Shown piece by piece: positions 25,064 through 34,352 of a DNA stretch of 64,000 nt. The notes under the pieces were generated by a model. It did not search any database, was not told the origin of the DNA, and saw only the letters and a program-made list of their open reading frames with translations. The DNA comes from Achromobacter sp. MYb9 (GTDB taxonomy: Bacteria; Pseudomonadota; Gammaproteobacteria; Burkholderiales; Burkholderiaceae_B): assembly GCF_002975275.1 (NCBI RefSeq), contig NZ_PCOQ01000012.1, positions 62,001 to 126,000 of the forward strand, read 5' to 3'. The position numbers and the translations under genes are program-made. The first letter of the stretch is position 1. Each line of letters starts with the position of its first letter.

Positions 25064-26488
25064 ATGTTGATCCCCATCATATTGTCCGGCGGTGCTGGAA
25101 AGCGCTTATGGCCGGTCTCGCGCCTACTGCATCCCAAGCCCTTCATCGAAATCGAAGGAGAGTCTTTGCTGCAAAAGGCGTTGATCCGCGCGCAAAACCT
25201 GCCGGGGGTACGTGAAGTACTGACCGTGACGACCCGCGAGCTGCATTACAAAACGACTGATGCCTATCACCAAGTCCGCCGCCCCGACCTCACGTTGGGC
25301 TATCTGCTGGAACCCGAAGGCCGCAATACTGCACCGGCGGTGGTGATTGCCACCCTGGCGCTCGCACAAAAGCATCCGGATGCCACCCTGCTGTTCCTGA
25401 CCGCAGACCATCTGATCCGCGACATAAGGTCATTTCACGCCGCCGTCGAACAGGCCCAGCATTTGACGGCCGACTGGATCGTGACGTTCGGGTTGAAGCC
25501 GGACCGGCCCGAGACAGGCTTTGGGTACATCCAGGCAGACGGGCATCGCATTCGGCGCTTCGTAGAAAAACCTGACTTGCAAACTGCGCAGAACTATCTC
25601 GAGCAAGGCGACTATCTCTGGAACTCCGGAATGCTGTGCGTAACCGCCGCACGCCTCCTCAAGGAATTAGAACTGCACGCGCCCAGACTGTTGGAGCAAC
25701 AACAGGCGACGCTCCTGGCATCTGCGTACGCCGCCACATCCGACGAGTACGAAGTCACGCTGCCGCTGGATGCGTACAAGGACGTAGATTCCATATCAAT
25801 CGACCATGCGTTGCTGGAAAAAACGCAGCACGCGGCGGTTGTCGGTTGCGACTTGGATTGGACAGATGTGGGAACCTGGTCCAGCCTGGCCCAGCAGGTT
25901 CCTGTCGATGCAGACGGCAATCGGACGCTCGGCCAAGTCATGCTGCAAGACGCGCGCGATTGCTATATCCATGGCAGCGATCGACTGGTAGCGGCCGTTG
26001 GCGTGCATGGTCTCATCATCGTCGACACCCCGGATGCACTGCTAGTCATGGACGCGACGCAGCCCGAACTTATACAGAAGATCATTGACCGATTAGCGGC
26101 CCAAGGACATGCCAGCCGACTGCAGCATCGCACCGTCCATCGCAATTGGGGCACCTACACAACCTTGGAAACCGGCGTAGGATTCAAAATCAAGCGACTT
26201 GTCGTCAATCCCGGCTCGTCGCTATCCCTGCAGATGCACCATCATCGAAGCGAGCATTGGATCGTGGTGGACGGCTCTGCCCACGTCACAAACGGCGACC
26301 AGGACACCGTCGTTCACCGAAATCAATCCACCTATATCCCCGCCGGCCGCAAGCACAGGCTAAGTAACCACGGGCCAACGCCACTGGTACTGATTGAAGT
26401 GCAGAGCGGCCCCTACCTGGAAGAGGACGACATCATCCGCTTCGACGCCCCTCCCGACTCAGGTCCCCGCACGCCTCAGGCCGAATAG
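25064..26488 (+). CDS. manC: Mannose-1-phosphate guanylyltransferase / mannose-6-phosphate isomerase
   Basis: This 474-residue bifunctional type II PMI-GMP enzyme matches AlgA/ManC/CpsB in length (about 475-480). The pyrophosphorylase part starts with LSGGAGKRLWPVSRLLHPK, has FVEKPDL (about residue 166) and an EPEGRNTAPA segment. The C-terminal cupin isomerase part has NWGTYTTLE and QMHHHRSEHWIVV (about 390-403) and YIPAGRKHRL. It makes GDP-mannose for polysaccharide. The last gene of the operon, it starts 54 bases after the GT gene and overlaps the convergent sulfatase gene by 13 bases at the 3' end. Confidence 0.93.
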   Translation: MLIPIILSGGAGKRLWPVSRLLHPKPFIEIEGESLLQKALIRAQNLPGVREVLTVTTRELHYKTTDAYHQVRRPDLTLGYLLEPEGRNTAPAVVIATLALAQKHPDATLLFLTADHLIRDIRSFHAAVEQAQHLTADWIVTFGLKPDRPETGFGYIQADGHRIRRFVEKPDLQTAQNYLEQGDYLWNSGMLCVTAARLLKELELHAPRLLEQQQATLLASAYAATSDEYEVTLPLDAYKDVDSISIDHALLEKTQHAAVVGCDLDWTDVGTWSSLAQQVPVDADGNRTLGQVMLQDARDCYIHGSDRLVAAVGVHGLIIVDTPDALLVMDATQPELIQKIIDRLAAQGHASRLQHRTVHRNWGTYTTLETGVGFKIKRLVVNPGSSLSLQMHHHRSEHWIVVDGSAHVTNGDQDTVVHRNQSTYIPAGRKHRLSNHGPTPLVLIEVQSGPYLEEDDIIRFDAPPDSGPRTPQAE

Positions 26489-27993
26489 CATTCACGCAAC
26501 CATATGCTTGCCAAGCATTCCAGCGCGGCAGGCTGTTCGCCACCGCGCCCTGCAACGCGGTTGTGCCAGATGGCGTAAGGTGTCGTGCCTGGCGGTTCGC
26601 CCAAAGTGCGATAGACCTCTGCCATGATGGGAACGTGATCCCCGTATACGCAAAGGCTTGCCGCCCGGTCATGCTCCCGCAGATAGCCCGTTATGCTCGA
26701 AAACATGGCATCCGCATTGCGTAGATGGCGCGCGTAGACAATCAGGTCACTGCAATCGTCGGGCAATGGTTGCGTCGCGACCGTCCGGTATTCTTCCGGC
26801 GCAACTTGCTCCCAGTGAAGCGGGCCGTGATTCTCCATGGTGATGACGTGCACATAAAGCGGCCTGGGATCGCTTCGCCGCAGCATCGCGATGACCTTTT
26901 CCGCTACCGCCTTGTCGCCTACGTATGGTCCCTGCCGATCCTCTTGACCAAACGCGGCAATGTCGATGAACTCGTCAAACCCAAGCTTGGGCAATACGAC
27001 ATTTCGCCGATAGAACGTCGCATGATAGGGATGAATGCACACCGTGCGGTAGCCTTGCGCCTTCAAAAGACGGACGAAGGATGGCGTCGTAAACGCCGCT
27101 AGACGCCGATACGGGTTGAACCGGTGCACGCCCAGCGTCCCTTGCGCCTGCCCGGCTAGAAATGCGAATTCGCTTCTTACCGTATTAGCGCCCCATGCAG
27201 GCACAGTTAGGGCGCCGTGCACCAGAGCTTCGGCACGCAGGGCGTCAAATTCCGAAAGCAAATCCTTGCGCAGCGCCGGATACGTCTGCCGAGCATCGAA
27301 AAAAGACTCGCTTTGGATGGAAACAAGATCGGGCGCCGGGTTAGCGACCAATCCGCCTGAAGGCGGAAACCCGAAGTGGTCGGAAAGTTCGGGCACCTTT
27401 TGTTCGGCCCGCCAGTAGCTAACCAGGCTCGCGAGCAGGCCGAATCGGACCAAGTCGCGCTGTGCATCGAAATCCGGCCGCAGCAAGCGTCCTCCCGCGC
27501 ATAGGATCACGCCAAACGCTGTCAACACGAAAAGAGCAAACACGTAGTGGCCAACGCCGCCCGGCGCTTCCAGCAAGCCGGGCTCCAGGCGGAATGCCGC
27601 ATAACAAAGGCCCGCGTACCCGATTGCGGGCAAGACAATTGCCCATATGCTCACAAATGGCAAATACAGCCGCGGATGCCTTATCGCATCCGTGAAGTAC
27701 TCAAAATCCGGAAAGACGAATGGCTCTCGCAGCGCCTGATACTTGGCATTGCTCACCAGCACTACCAGCAATTGGATTGCCAACACATTGGCGACAGCGA
27801 AATAGGGCCTTCTGAACAATAGCAACTCAAAGGCGAATGCCAACGTCCATACGCCTAGGTGCACGGCGGTCGCGGCTAGCGGCCTGCGCCAGGGTGCGAC
27901 CGGACGAGGAATGAGCAAACATTCCAGGGCCCAGGTCGATGCCATACCAATCAGGAAAGGCAGCCACAAGGCTTCGAAGAACGCCTCAATCAC
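26476..27993 (-). CDS. LTA-synthase-like membrane sulfatase / phosphoglycerol transferase-type protein
   Basis: The 505-residue product (GTG start) has about five N-terminal membrane segments (residues 1-185) and a periplasmic alkaline-phosphatase-superfamily domain. Metal and nucleophile motifs are SIQSESFFDARQ (about residue 234), WGANTVRSEFAFLAG with the likely nucleophile Thr (about 275-285), VITMENHGPLH and VYGDHVP. Family members transfer phosphoglycerol or phosphoethanolamine to surface glycans. It overlaps the upstream SDR gene by 8 bases and is probably co-translated with it. Its place next to manC suggests a modification of the capsule or of another surface glycan, though the opposite strand argues for separate control. 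Confidence 0.83.
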   Translation of the reverse strand: MIEAFFEALWLPFLIGMASTWALECLLIPRPVAPWRRPLAATAVHLGVWTLAFAFELLLFRRPYFAVANVLAIQLLVVLVSNAKYQALREPFVFPDFEYFTDAIRHPRLYLPFVSIWAIVLPAIGYAGLCYAAFRLEPGLLEAPGGVGHYVFALFVLTAFGVILCAGGRLLRPDFDAQRDLVRFGLLASLVSYWRAEQKVPELSDHFGFPPSGGLVANPAPDLVSIQSESFFDARQTYPALRKDLLSEFDALRAEALVHGALTVPAWGANTVRSEFAFLAGQAQGTLGVHRFNPYRRLAAFTTPSFVRLLKAQGYRTVCIHPYHATFYRRNVVLPKLGFDEFIDIAAFGQEDRQGPYVGDKAVAEKVIAMLRRSDPRPLYVHVITMENHGPLHWEQVAPEEYRTVATQPLPDDCSDLIVYARHLRNADAMFSSITGYLREHDRAASLCVYGDHVPIMAEVYRTLGEPPGTTPYAIWHNRVAGRGGEQPAALECLASIWLRECYSA

Positions 27994-28780
27994 CGTAGCC
28001 CAACCTCTTGAGGATCCAGCCCGACACGGCTGGGTGGATCACGGACAGCAAGAAGCAACCCAGATTCAGCGGGAACGGAAAACTGATTCGCGCGCGGTTT
28101 GCCTGCAAGCCACGGCGGATCACACGCGCCGCCTTTTCTGCCTTCCACAGGAAGGGCTTGGGCCCCGGCATGTCGAAGCACATCTGCGATTCCACATAGC
28201 CGGGCATGATGACGTTGAACTTGATGCCTTCGTCTGCCAGCGCGTCGCGCATGGCTTCGCCATAAACTTTCACCGCGGCCTTGCTGCCGCTATAGCTGGG
28301 CGTCTCGGGCAAACCGCGCCAAGCCGCCAGAGAGCTGACCAAGGCGATCTGTCCATGGCCGCGCTGGCGCATGGCGGGCAATACGCCATGGACCGTGGCG
28401 AAGACCGCGCGCACGTTGACGTCCAGCAAGCGGAGCACGTCTTGCCAGTTTTCGCCCTGCCCTTCGGGCCCGGTGTTGATGTTGACGCCAGCATTCGCGA
28501 TGACCAGCGCTGGCATTTCGGTTTGGCAGATATCCGCCAGCCACGCCATCAGCGCGTCGTGATCGCGCACGTCGAGCACCTGCGTGATGACGCGGGCGCC
28601 CAAAGCGCCGCAACGGTCGGCCAACTCTTGCAGGCGTTCGCTGTTGCGGCCTTGCAGGACAAGGGTTCTTGCGCCGGCGGCGGCGTACTCCAATGCCAGC
28701 GCGCCGCCAATGCCGCCGGTTGCGCCCGTGATCAGGACGCAGCTTGGAAAGCCGGGCTCGCGGCTATCTGTGTTGTTCAT
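27986..28780 (-). CDS. SDR-family NAD(P)-dependent oxidoreductase
   Basis: From the ATG at 28780 this is 264 residues; the frame extends 14 codons upstream, but MNNTDSREPGFPSCVLITG gives the normal distance to the nucleotide site. Classical SDR motifs are ITGATGGIGGAL (cofactor binding, about residues 16-27), ANAG (about 95), SSLAAW with the catalytic Ser (about 148), and YSGSKAAVK with Tyr and Lys (about 161). The C-terminal part has two hydrophobic helices, as in membrane-associated SDRs that act on lipids. It is co-oriented and overlapping with the LTA-synthase-like gene; the pair may modify a lipid-linked glycan. Substrate unknown. Confidence 0.85.
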   Translation of the reverse strand: MNNTDSREPGFPSCVLITGATGGIGGALALEYAAAGARTLVLQGRNSERLQELADRCGALGARVITQVLDVRDHDALMAWLADICQTEMPALVIANAGVNINTGPEGQGENWQDVLRLLDVNVRAVFATVHGVLPAMRQRGHGQIALVSSLAAWRGLPETPSYSGSKAAVKVYGEAMRDALADEGIKFNVIMPGYVESQMCFDMPGPKPFLWKAEKAARVIRRGLQANRARISFPFPLNLGCFLLSVIHPAVSGWILKRLGYGD

Positions 28781-28927
28781 GCTTGCTGGGATGAGGTGGC
28801 GGAATCGCCGGAATGCGTACAACCAAGGGGCGCGACGCGCGGAGCCGGCACTGCGGCAGGCGCGGCGACAAAAGACGAAGCAGAAGGTCGGTATGTAGAC
28901 GTTATCTGTGGCACGGTTGCATAGACA

Positions 28928-28947
28928 TGGCCGCCTTTCGGCGGCCA
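28928..28947 (-). terminator. GC-rich hairpin downstream of dps
   Basis: TGGCCGCC and GGCGGCCA form a perfect 8-bp stem with a TTTC loop, 81 bases beyond the dps stop on the minus strand. No U-run follows in either direction, so termination efficiency is uncertain. The remaining 250-base gap between dps and the SDR gene shows nothing else. Confidence 0.45.
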
Positions 28948-29027
28948 GGTCGGGTGTTCACAAGGATCCGGTCACCTTCCCCGACAGGGAAGATGGCCGG
29001 CCATTGTAAGCGAACGCGCGGTTTAGA

Positions 29028-29528
29028 TCATTGCAGCAGGCTGCGCAACATCCAGGCGTTCTTTTCATGCACGTCCAGGCGTTGCGTCAACAGGTCGGCC
29101 GTGGGCTGATCGTTCGCGGCATCGGCCTTTTCGAAGGCGGAGCGGGCCGTCTTGGCGACGGACTCGTTGCCGCTGACCAGCAGGCGGACCATTTCCAGCG
29201 CTTCCGGCACGGACTCGGGTTCAGCGATCGACGACAGCTTGGAATATTCGCGGTAGGTGCCCGGCGCATAGTGGCCCAGGGCGCGGATGCGTTCGGCGAT
29301 GCTGTCCAGCGCGGTCCACTCTTCCGTGTACTGGGTCATGAACATCTGGTGCAGCGTGTTGAACATGGGTCCCGTGACGTTCCAATGGAAGTTGTGCGTC
29401 ATCAGGTACAGCGTGTACGAGTCGGCCAGCAGCTTGGACAGCTCACCGGCGACGGCGGCGCGGTCCTTGTCCGAAATGCCGATGTTGATGCGCGGAACGC
29501 TCGGGGTCTTCTTGGTGGACTTGGCCAT
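29028..29528 (-). CDS. dps: DNA-binding ferritin-like protein Dps
   Basis: From the ATG at 29528 this is 166 residues, with AGGAG 7-8 bases upstream; the frame extends 15 codons further but without a ribosome site. The ferroxidase ligands are in [20 protein letters not shown] (about residues 43-62) and the following [20 protein letters not shown] lysine-rich tail (MAKSTKKTP) may bind DNA. Dps dodecamers store iron and protect DNA from peroxide. oxyR lies directly upstream on the same strand, which fits peroxide control, although no OxyR site was identified. Confidence 0.93.
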   Translation of the reverse strand: MAKSTKKTPSVPRINIGISDKDRAAVAGELSKLLADSYTLYLMTHNFHWNVTGPMFNTLHQMFMTQYTEEWTALDSIAERIRALGHYAPGTYREYSKLSSIAEPESVPEALEMVRLLVSGNESVAKTARSAFEKADAANDQPTADLLTQRLDVHEKNAWMLRSLLQ

Positions 29529-29679
29529 TGCTAGCTCCTGTTGGATAAATACGAAGGAAGAATACCACTGCAAACGCTACGGATTGACGCGGCGCAGGGA
29601 GGAAAAAAAGCGGTTGTGCCACGAAAGTTTGACGCGGCTCAAACCGTCTTCGCGTGGCGCCGTGCATGGCGCCAAAATA

Positions 29680-30630
29680 TCAATCCTGGACGGCTGCCGC
29701 CTCGTCGACCAGCATTTTCACGCCGGGCAGTTCGCATTCATAGACGGCTTGCGCCAACGCTTCGATCGCCGCCAGGCGGGGAAAGCTGCGGCGCCAGGCC
29801 AGGACCACGCGGCGCTCGGGCACGTGGCCGTCGAACGGCAGGTAGGTCAGCAGGCTGTTGCTGGGTGGGTGCTCGGGTACGGCCGTGACCGGCAGCACGG
29901 TGACGCCGATGCCTGCCGCCACCATATGGCGGATGGTCTCCAGCGAAGAACCTTCGAAGGTGCGCTGGATGCCGTCGCTGGCCGCCGAGAACCGGGACAG
30001 CTCGGGGCAGACTTCCAACACCTGGTCGCGGAAACAGTGGCCGCTGCCCAGGAGCAGCATGGTTTGCTGTTTCAGGTCCTGGGCATCGATGGACTTGCGC
30101 TGGGCAAGTTCATGGTCGTTGGGCACCGCGACGATGAACGGTTCGTCGTAGAGGGGTTGCATGACCAGGCCGGCCTCGGGCAGCGGCAAGGCCATGATGG
30201 CGCAGTCGATTTCGCCTTGGCGCAGCAGTTCCACCAGCCGAACAGTGAAGTTTTCCTGCAGCAACAGCGGCATCTGCGGCGTGCGGCCGATCTGCACTGG
30301 CACCAGCTTGGGCAGCAGGTAGGGGCCGATCGTGTGGATGACGCCGACGCGCAAGGGCCCGGCCAACGGGTCGTGGCCTTGACGCGCGATTTCCTTGATG
30401 CTGGCGCTTTCTTCAAGCACTTTCTGCGCTTGCGCGACGATGCGCTGGCCGATCGGCGTCACGCCGACCTCGGCGCCGCCGCGTTCGAACAGCGTCACGC
30501 CCAGCTCGTCTTCCAGCTTGCGTATCGCCACGGACAGCGTCGGCTGGCTGACGAAACAGGCTTCGGCCGCCCGGCCGAAATGCCGTTCGCGCGCGACAGC
30601 GACGATGTACTTGAGTTCGGTGAGAGTCAT
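29680..30630 (-). CDS. oxyR: Hydrogen-peroxide-inducible activator OxyR
   Basis: This 316-residue LysR-type regulator has an N-terminal helix-turn-helix (HFGRAAEACFVSQPTLSVAI) and a redox-sensing domain with the cysteine pair in GSGHCFRDQVLEVCPE (about residues 195-210), the exact spacing of E. coli OxyR Cys199 and Cys208. Oxidation to a disulfide would activate transcription of peroxide-defence genes. The adjacent dps (same strand, 151 bases downstream) is a standard target. recG ends 82 bases upstream and may share transcription. Confidence 0.95.
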   Translation of the reverse strand: MTLTELKYIVAVARERHFGRAAEACFVSQPTLSVAIRKLEDELGVTLFERGGAEVGVTPIGQRIVAQAQKVLEESASIKEIARQGHDPLAGPLRVGVIHTIGPYLLPKLVPVQIGRTPQMPLLLQENFTVRLVELLRQGEIDCAIMALPLPEAGLVMQPLYDEPFIVAVPNDHELAQRKSIDAQDLKQQTMLLLGSGHCFRDQVLEVCPELSRFSAASDGIQRTFEGSSLETIRHMVAAGIGVTVLPVTAVPEHPPSNSLLTYLPFDGHVPERRVVLAWRRSFPRLAAIEALAQAVYECELPGVKMLVDEAAAVQD

Positions 30631-30712
30631 GGTGGACTACGCCCCCGGGGGTTGCGCGCAAGCCTCGCGGCCGGCGCTTGAGTGATTCAGGTTAAGGATG
30701 GGCGGCACGGCA

Positions 30713-32803
30713 TCACGTCCGCAGGAAGTCTTCGCGGCCACGCATCCAGCGCGCCAGGTGCGCCTCGACAGCGGCGGGATGTTCGGCGCGCAGCCAACTC
30801 GCGGCATCGCGGGCGTCTTCGGCAATCGCGGCATCGGTTTCCAGGTCGGCGAAGCGCAGCAGCGCCATGCCGGACTGGCGCGTGCCCAGGAATTCGCCCG
30901 GACCGCGTTGTTCGAGGTCGCGTCGGGCGATTTCGAACCCGTCGGACGTTTCGAACATGGCGCGCAGGCGTTCACGCGCGATTTGGGACAGGGGCGTCTG
31001 ATACAGCAGCACGCAAACGGATTCGGCGGTGCCCCGTCCTACCCGGCCGCGCAACTGATGCAGTTGGGCAAGGCCAAAGCGTTCGGCGTGTTCGATGACC
31101 ATCAGGGACGCATTCGGCACATCGACCCCGACTTCAATAACCGTCGTGGCGACCAGCAAATCGACCTCGCCGTCACGGAACGCCTGCATGACGGCGGCTT
31201 TTTCCGCCTGAGGCAAACGGCCGTGCACCAGACCGATGCGCAGGTCGGGAAGGTCGACGCGCATGCCTTCATAGGTGTCGACCGCGGTCTGCAACTCCAG
31301 CGCTTCGCTTTCCTCGACCAGCGGACAGACCCAATATGCCTGCTGGCCGCCGCGCGCGGCTTGCGCGACGTGCGCGATGACTTCTTCTCGCCGCGCGTCG
31401 GAAACCAGCTTGGTCAGCACCGGAGTGCGCCCGGGCGGCAGTTCATCGATGACGGACACATCCAGGTCGGCGAAGAACGTCATGGCCAGCGTGCGGGGAA
31501 TCGGCGTGGCGCTCATGTTCAGCTGATGCGGCACGAAGCGCCCGCGTGCGGTTTCGCCCTTCTTGGTCAGCGCCAGGCGCTGCCCCACCCCGAAACGATG
31601 CTGCTCGTCGACGATCGACAGCCCCAATCTATGGAATTCGACATGATCCTGGATCAGGGCCTGCGTGCCGACCACCAACTGCACGCTGCCGTCCGCCGCG
31701 GCTGCCGCGGCTTCGCGGCGCGCCTTGGCCGTCAGGCTGCCGCTAAGCCATGCCACGTTGACTCCCAACGGCTGCAGCCATGACACCAGTTTGTGGAAAT
31801 GTTGTTCGGCCAGGATTTCGGTAGGCGCCATCAACGCGACCTGGGTACCGCCTGCGATGGCCTGCGCCGCTGCAATCGCCGCGACGACGGTCTTGCCGCT
31901 GCCTACGTCGCCCTGCAGCAGGCGGTGCATTGGATACGGTTTGGCAAGATCGGCCGAGATTTCCTGCACCACGCGTTCTTGCGCGCCAGTCAGTTTGAAC
32001 GGCAGGTTGGCGTACAGCTTGGCAACCAGCCCGCCACGCTCGGTACGGACCGGCAGCGCCTCTGATTCCTTGACACGGCGCGCGGCGCGGGCGGCGGCCA
32101 GCGACAACTGCTGAGCCAACAGTTCGTCGAACTTGATGCGGCGCCAGGCGGGATGGACCCGGTCCAGCAAGGCCTGTTCGGATTCGCCTTGGGCCGGCGT
32201 ATGCAATGCGCGGATGGCGGGTTCAAAAGGTGGCAGGTCGTAACGCTGGCGAGCTTCGTCGGGCAACGTATCGGAAAGGTCGGCGCGGTCCAGCGCCTGC
32301 GCGATGGCGCGGCGCAGGGTCAGTTGCGGCAACCCTTCCGTGGTGGGGTACACCGGTGTCAAGGCGGTAGGCAGCGGTGCGTCCGCATTGGTCATGCGCG
32401 GATGCACCATCTGACGGCCGAAGAGCCCGCCCCGGACTTCGCCCCGGGCGCGCAGGCGTTTGCCCACGGTGACCTGCTTCTGCTGGCTGGGATAGAAGTT
32501 CAGCCAGCGCAATTGGAGTTCGCCGGTTTCGTCCGCCAGCGTGGCGGTGAGTTGGCGCCGGGGCCGGTACAGCACCTCGGATTTAGTAATTTCACCTTCG
32601 ACCTGGCCCGAAAAACCGGGGCGCAGGGAACTGATTGGAATGACGCGGGTTTCGTCTTCGTAGCGCAACGGCAGGTGCAGCACGAAGTCCTCGGGCAGCA
32701 CCAGACCCAGGTTACGGAGCTTGCGCTCTGTATCCGTCAGCGGTTTCCCGGCGCCTTTGTTATCGGCGCCGGGTCGCTTGGAAGCCACGGCCGCGGCCGG
32801 CAT
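30713..32803 (-). CDS. recG: ATP-dependent DNA helicase RecG
   Basis: The 696-residue protein has the wedge/OB domain at about 30-190, Walker A in LLQGDVGSGKTVVAA (about residue 303), the DEAD-box variant VDEQHRFGVGQR, the motif III-like MSATPIPRTLAM and the motif VI segment QLHQLRGRVGRG. Length and order match RecG (about 690). It remodels stalled replication forks and Holliday junctions in the cytoplasm. ridA lies 39 bases upstream, so the two may form one transcript, followed by oxyR and dps on the same strand. Confidence 0.96.
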   Translation of the reverse strand: MPAAAVASKRPGADNKGAGKPLTDTERKLRNLGLVLPEDFVLHLPLRYEDETRVIPISSLRPGFSGQVEGEITKSEVLYRPRRQLTATLADETGELQLRWLNFYPSQQKQVTVGKRLRARGEVRGGLFGRQMVHPRMTNADAPLPTALTPVYPTTEGLPQLTLRRAIAQALDRADLSDTLPDEARQRYDLPPFEPAIRALHTPAQGESEQALLDRVHPAWRRIKFDELLAQQLSLAAARAARRVKESEALPVRTERGGLVAKLYANLPFKLTGAQERVVQEISADLAKPYPMHRLLQGDVGSGKTVVAAIAAAQAIAGGTQVALMAPTEILAEQHFHKLVSWLQPLGVNVAWLSGSLTAKARREAAAAAADGSVQLVVGTQALIQDHVEFHRLGLSIVDEQHRFGVGQRLALTKKGETARGRFVPHQLNMSATPIPRTLAMTFFADLDVSVIDELPPGRTPVLTKLVSDARREEVIAHVAQAARGGQQAYWVCPLVEESEALELQTAVDTYEGMRVDLPDLRIGLVHGRLPQAEKAAVMQAFRDGEVDLLVATTVIEVGVDVPNASLMVIEHAERFGLAQLHQLRGRVGRGTAESVCVLLYQTPLSQIARERLRAMFETSDGFEIARRDLEQRGPGEFLGTRQSGMALLRFADLETDAAIAEDARDAASWLRAEHPAAVEAHLARWMRGREDFLRT

Positions 32804-32842
32804 GAAGGAACGAACCCCTGGGATCGAAAGTCCGGGCGTGCC

Positions 32843-33229
32843 TTACAGGACGAGGATGGCTTCGACTTCGAACTGCGCGCCCTTGGGCAGGCTGGCCACG
32901 CCGATGGTCGAACGCGCCGGGAACGGCTGCGGGATGATTTCGGCCATGATGGAGTTGGCGGCGGTGAACTTGCCAAGGTCGGTCAGGAACAGCGTCAGCT
33001 TGACGACATTGTCGAGCGTGCCGCCGGCGGCGGTGATCACGGCCTGCATGTTGGCGAAAGCCTGGCGCACTTGCGCGTCGAAGTTTTCGGAAACCAGATC
33101 GCCAGTGCCCGGCTCCAGGCCGATCTGGCCCGAGAGGTAGACAGTCTTGGTGCCGCTAACGGCAACCGCTTGCGAGTAAGGGCCGACGGCGGCGGGCGCG
33201 GCGTCGGTATGGATGATTTGCTTGCTCAT
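32843..33229 (-). CDS. ridA: RidA-family enamine/imine deaminase
   Basis: The 128-residue protein is typical of RidA/YjgF. It has GPYSQAV near the N-terminus, the trimer-forming core GTLDNVVKLTLFLTDL and the substrate-binding arginine in PARSTIGVASLPKGAQFEVE (about residue 105). RidA hydrolyses reactive enamines and imines such as 2-aminoacrylate released by PLP enzymes. It is the first gene of the recG-side minus-strand run. A perfect 14-base palindrome lies 60 bases upstream. Confidence 0.93.
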   Translation of the reverse strand: MSKQIIHTDAAPAAVGPYSQAVAVSGTKTVYLSGQIGLEPGTGDLVSENFDAQVRQAFANMQAVITAAGGTLDNVVKLTLFLTDLGKFTAANSIMAEIIPQPFPARSTIGVASLPKGAQFEVEAILVL

Positions 33230-33289
33230 GGGCGGAATCCTTCAGGTGACGGATAGAAGCTACAACTATCGGAGTTTAAACAGCAATAG

Positions 33290-33303
33290 ACTTTCGCGAA
33301 AGT
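33290..33303. promoter_or_regulatory. Perfect palindrome ACTTTCGCGAAAGT
   Basis: A 14-base perfect dyad sits in the 109-base gap between ridA and the LysR gene. It could be an operator for ridA or the top of a hairpin at the end of the LysR transcript. No regulator is identified. Confidence 0.35.
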
Positions 33304-33338
33304 GGCCGGATGACGCAGGGATGCCCTCTTTCCGCGTT

Positions 33339-34253
33339 TCACGAGTCTGCCTGATGGCCTGCGCCGCCGATATCGCCCCGATGCGCGATCAGCAACGCAT
33401 ACAGCGCCTGGGCGGCCACCGACAGGGTGCGGCCCTTGCGTTGGACCAGATACAGCGGGCGGGTCAGCGCGCGGCCGGCCAGCGGCACCACGCGCAGGTC
33501 GTCACTGCGGAAATGAAACAGCGTCATGGCTGGCACGACCGAGACGCCCAAGCCCGCCCGTACCAGTCCGGTCACGGTGGCCAGGTGTTCGACTTCGAAC
33601 ACGGGCGGCGGCGCATCGGCGCCTAACGCCTCGTCCAGATGTTTGCGCACACTGCTGCCACGCGCAAGTTGAATAACGGGATGGCGCACGACGTCGCGCA
33701 ACCTTACGTGGCTTTGCGCGGCCAGCGGATGGTCGGCCCGGCAGACCAGGAAATAGCGGTCGGCGTGCAGAAATTCGCTGTCCAGGTCGGTCATGTCCGC
33801 GCGGCGGGACGCCACGGCGAAATCCACCTGCCCGCTTTGCACCATGTCCAGGCAGGGGTCCAGCAACCCGTCGCGCAAGTCCAGCACGATGCCGGGATGT
33901 TCCTGGCTGAAGCGGGCCAGCAGGCCGGGCAGCCAGCCCGCCGCAAGCGACGGCAGCGCGGCCAGCGCCACCCGGCCGCGGCGACGGGCGGCGTGGTCGC
34001 GCAGGTCTTCCATGACCAAGTCCATATCCGCCAACAGGCGCCGCGCGGAGGCGTCCAGCACCCGGCCTTCGGCCGTCAGTTCGACATGCCGCGTGTTGCG
34101 GTCGAAGAGCCTTAGGCCGGCGCTGTCTTCCAGCGAACGGATCAACGCGCTGAACGCGGGTTGCGTCAGGTGGCAACGCTGGGCGGCCCGCGTGAAATGC
34201 CGTTCGTCCGCCAGCGCGACGAACGCACGCAATTGCCGGGCAGATAAATTCAT
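33339..34253 (-). CDS. LysR-family transcriptional regulator of the AtuA-type operon
   Basis: This 304-residue regulator begins with a classical LysR helix-turn-helix (MNLSARQLRAFVALADERH, then RAAQRCHLTQPAFSALI) and continues into a substrate-binding-like effector domain (RVALAALPSLAAGWLPGLL). It is transcribed away from the AtuA-type gene across a 99-base gap, the usual layout for a LysR activator and its target. The gap holds a TTAAT / ATTAA inverted pair around an AT-rich core. The effector is unknown but is likely an intermediate handled by the operon. Confidence 0.88.
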   Translation of the reverse strand: MNLSARQLRAFVALADERHFTRAAQRCHLTQPAFSALIRSLEDSAGLRLFDRNTRHVELTAEGRVLDASARRLLADMDLVMEDLRDHAARRRGRVALAALPSLAAGWLPGLLARFSQEHPGIVLDLRDGLLDPCLDMVQSGQVDFAVASRRADMTDLDSEFLHADRYFLVCRADHPLAAQSHVRLRDVVRHPVIQLARGSSVRKHLDEALGADAPPPVFEVEHLATVTGLVRAGLGVSVVPAMTLFHFRSDDLRVVPLAGRALTRPLYLVQRKGRTLSVAAQALYALLIAHRGDIGGAGHQADS

Positions 34254-34352
34254 GGCTTTTTTCTATTAATTGATCTGATCTTTCTATTTTACTGATTAAG
34301 GTCGTGTGCCTATAGTGAGCCCGACGCTCACCTTGGTTCGACTGGACCCCAT

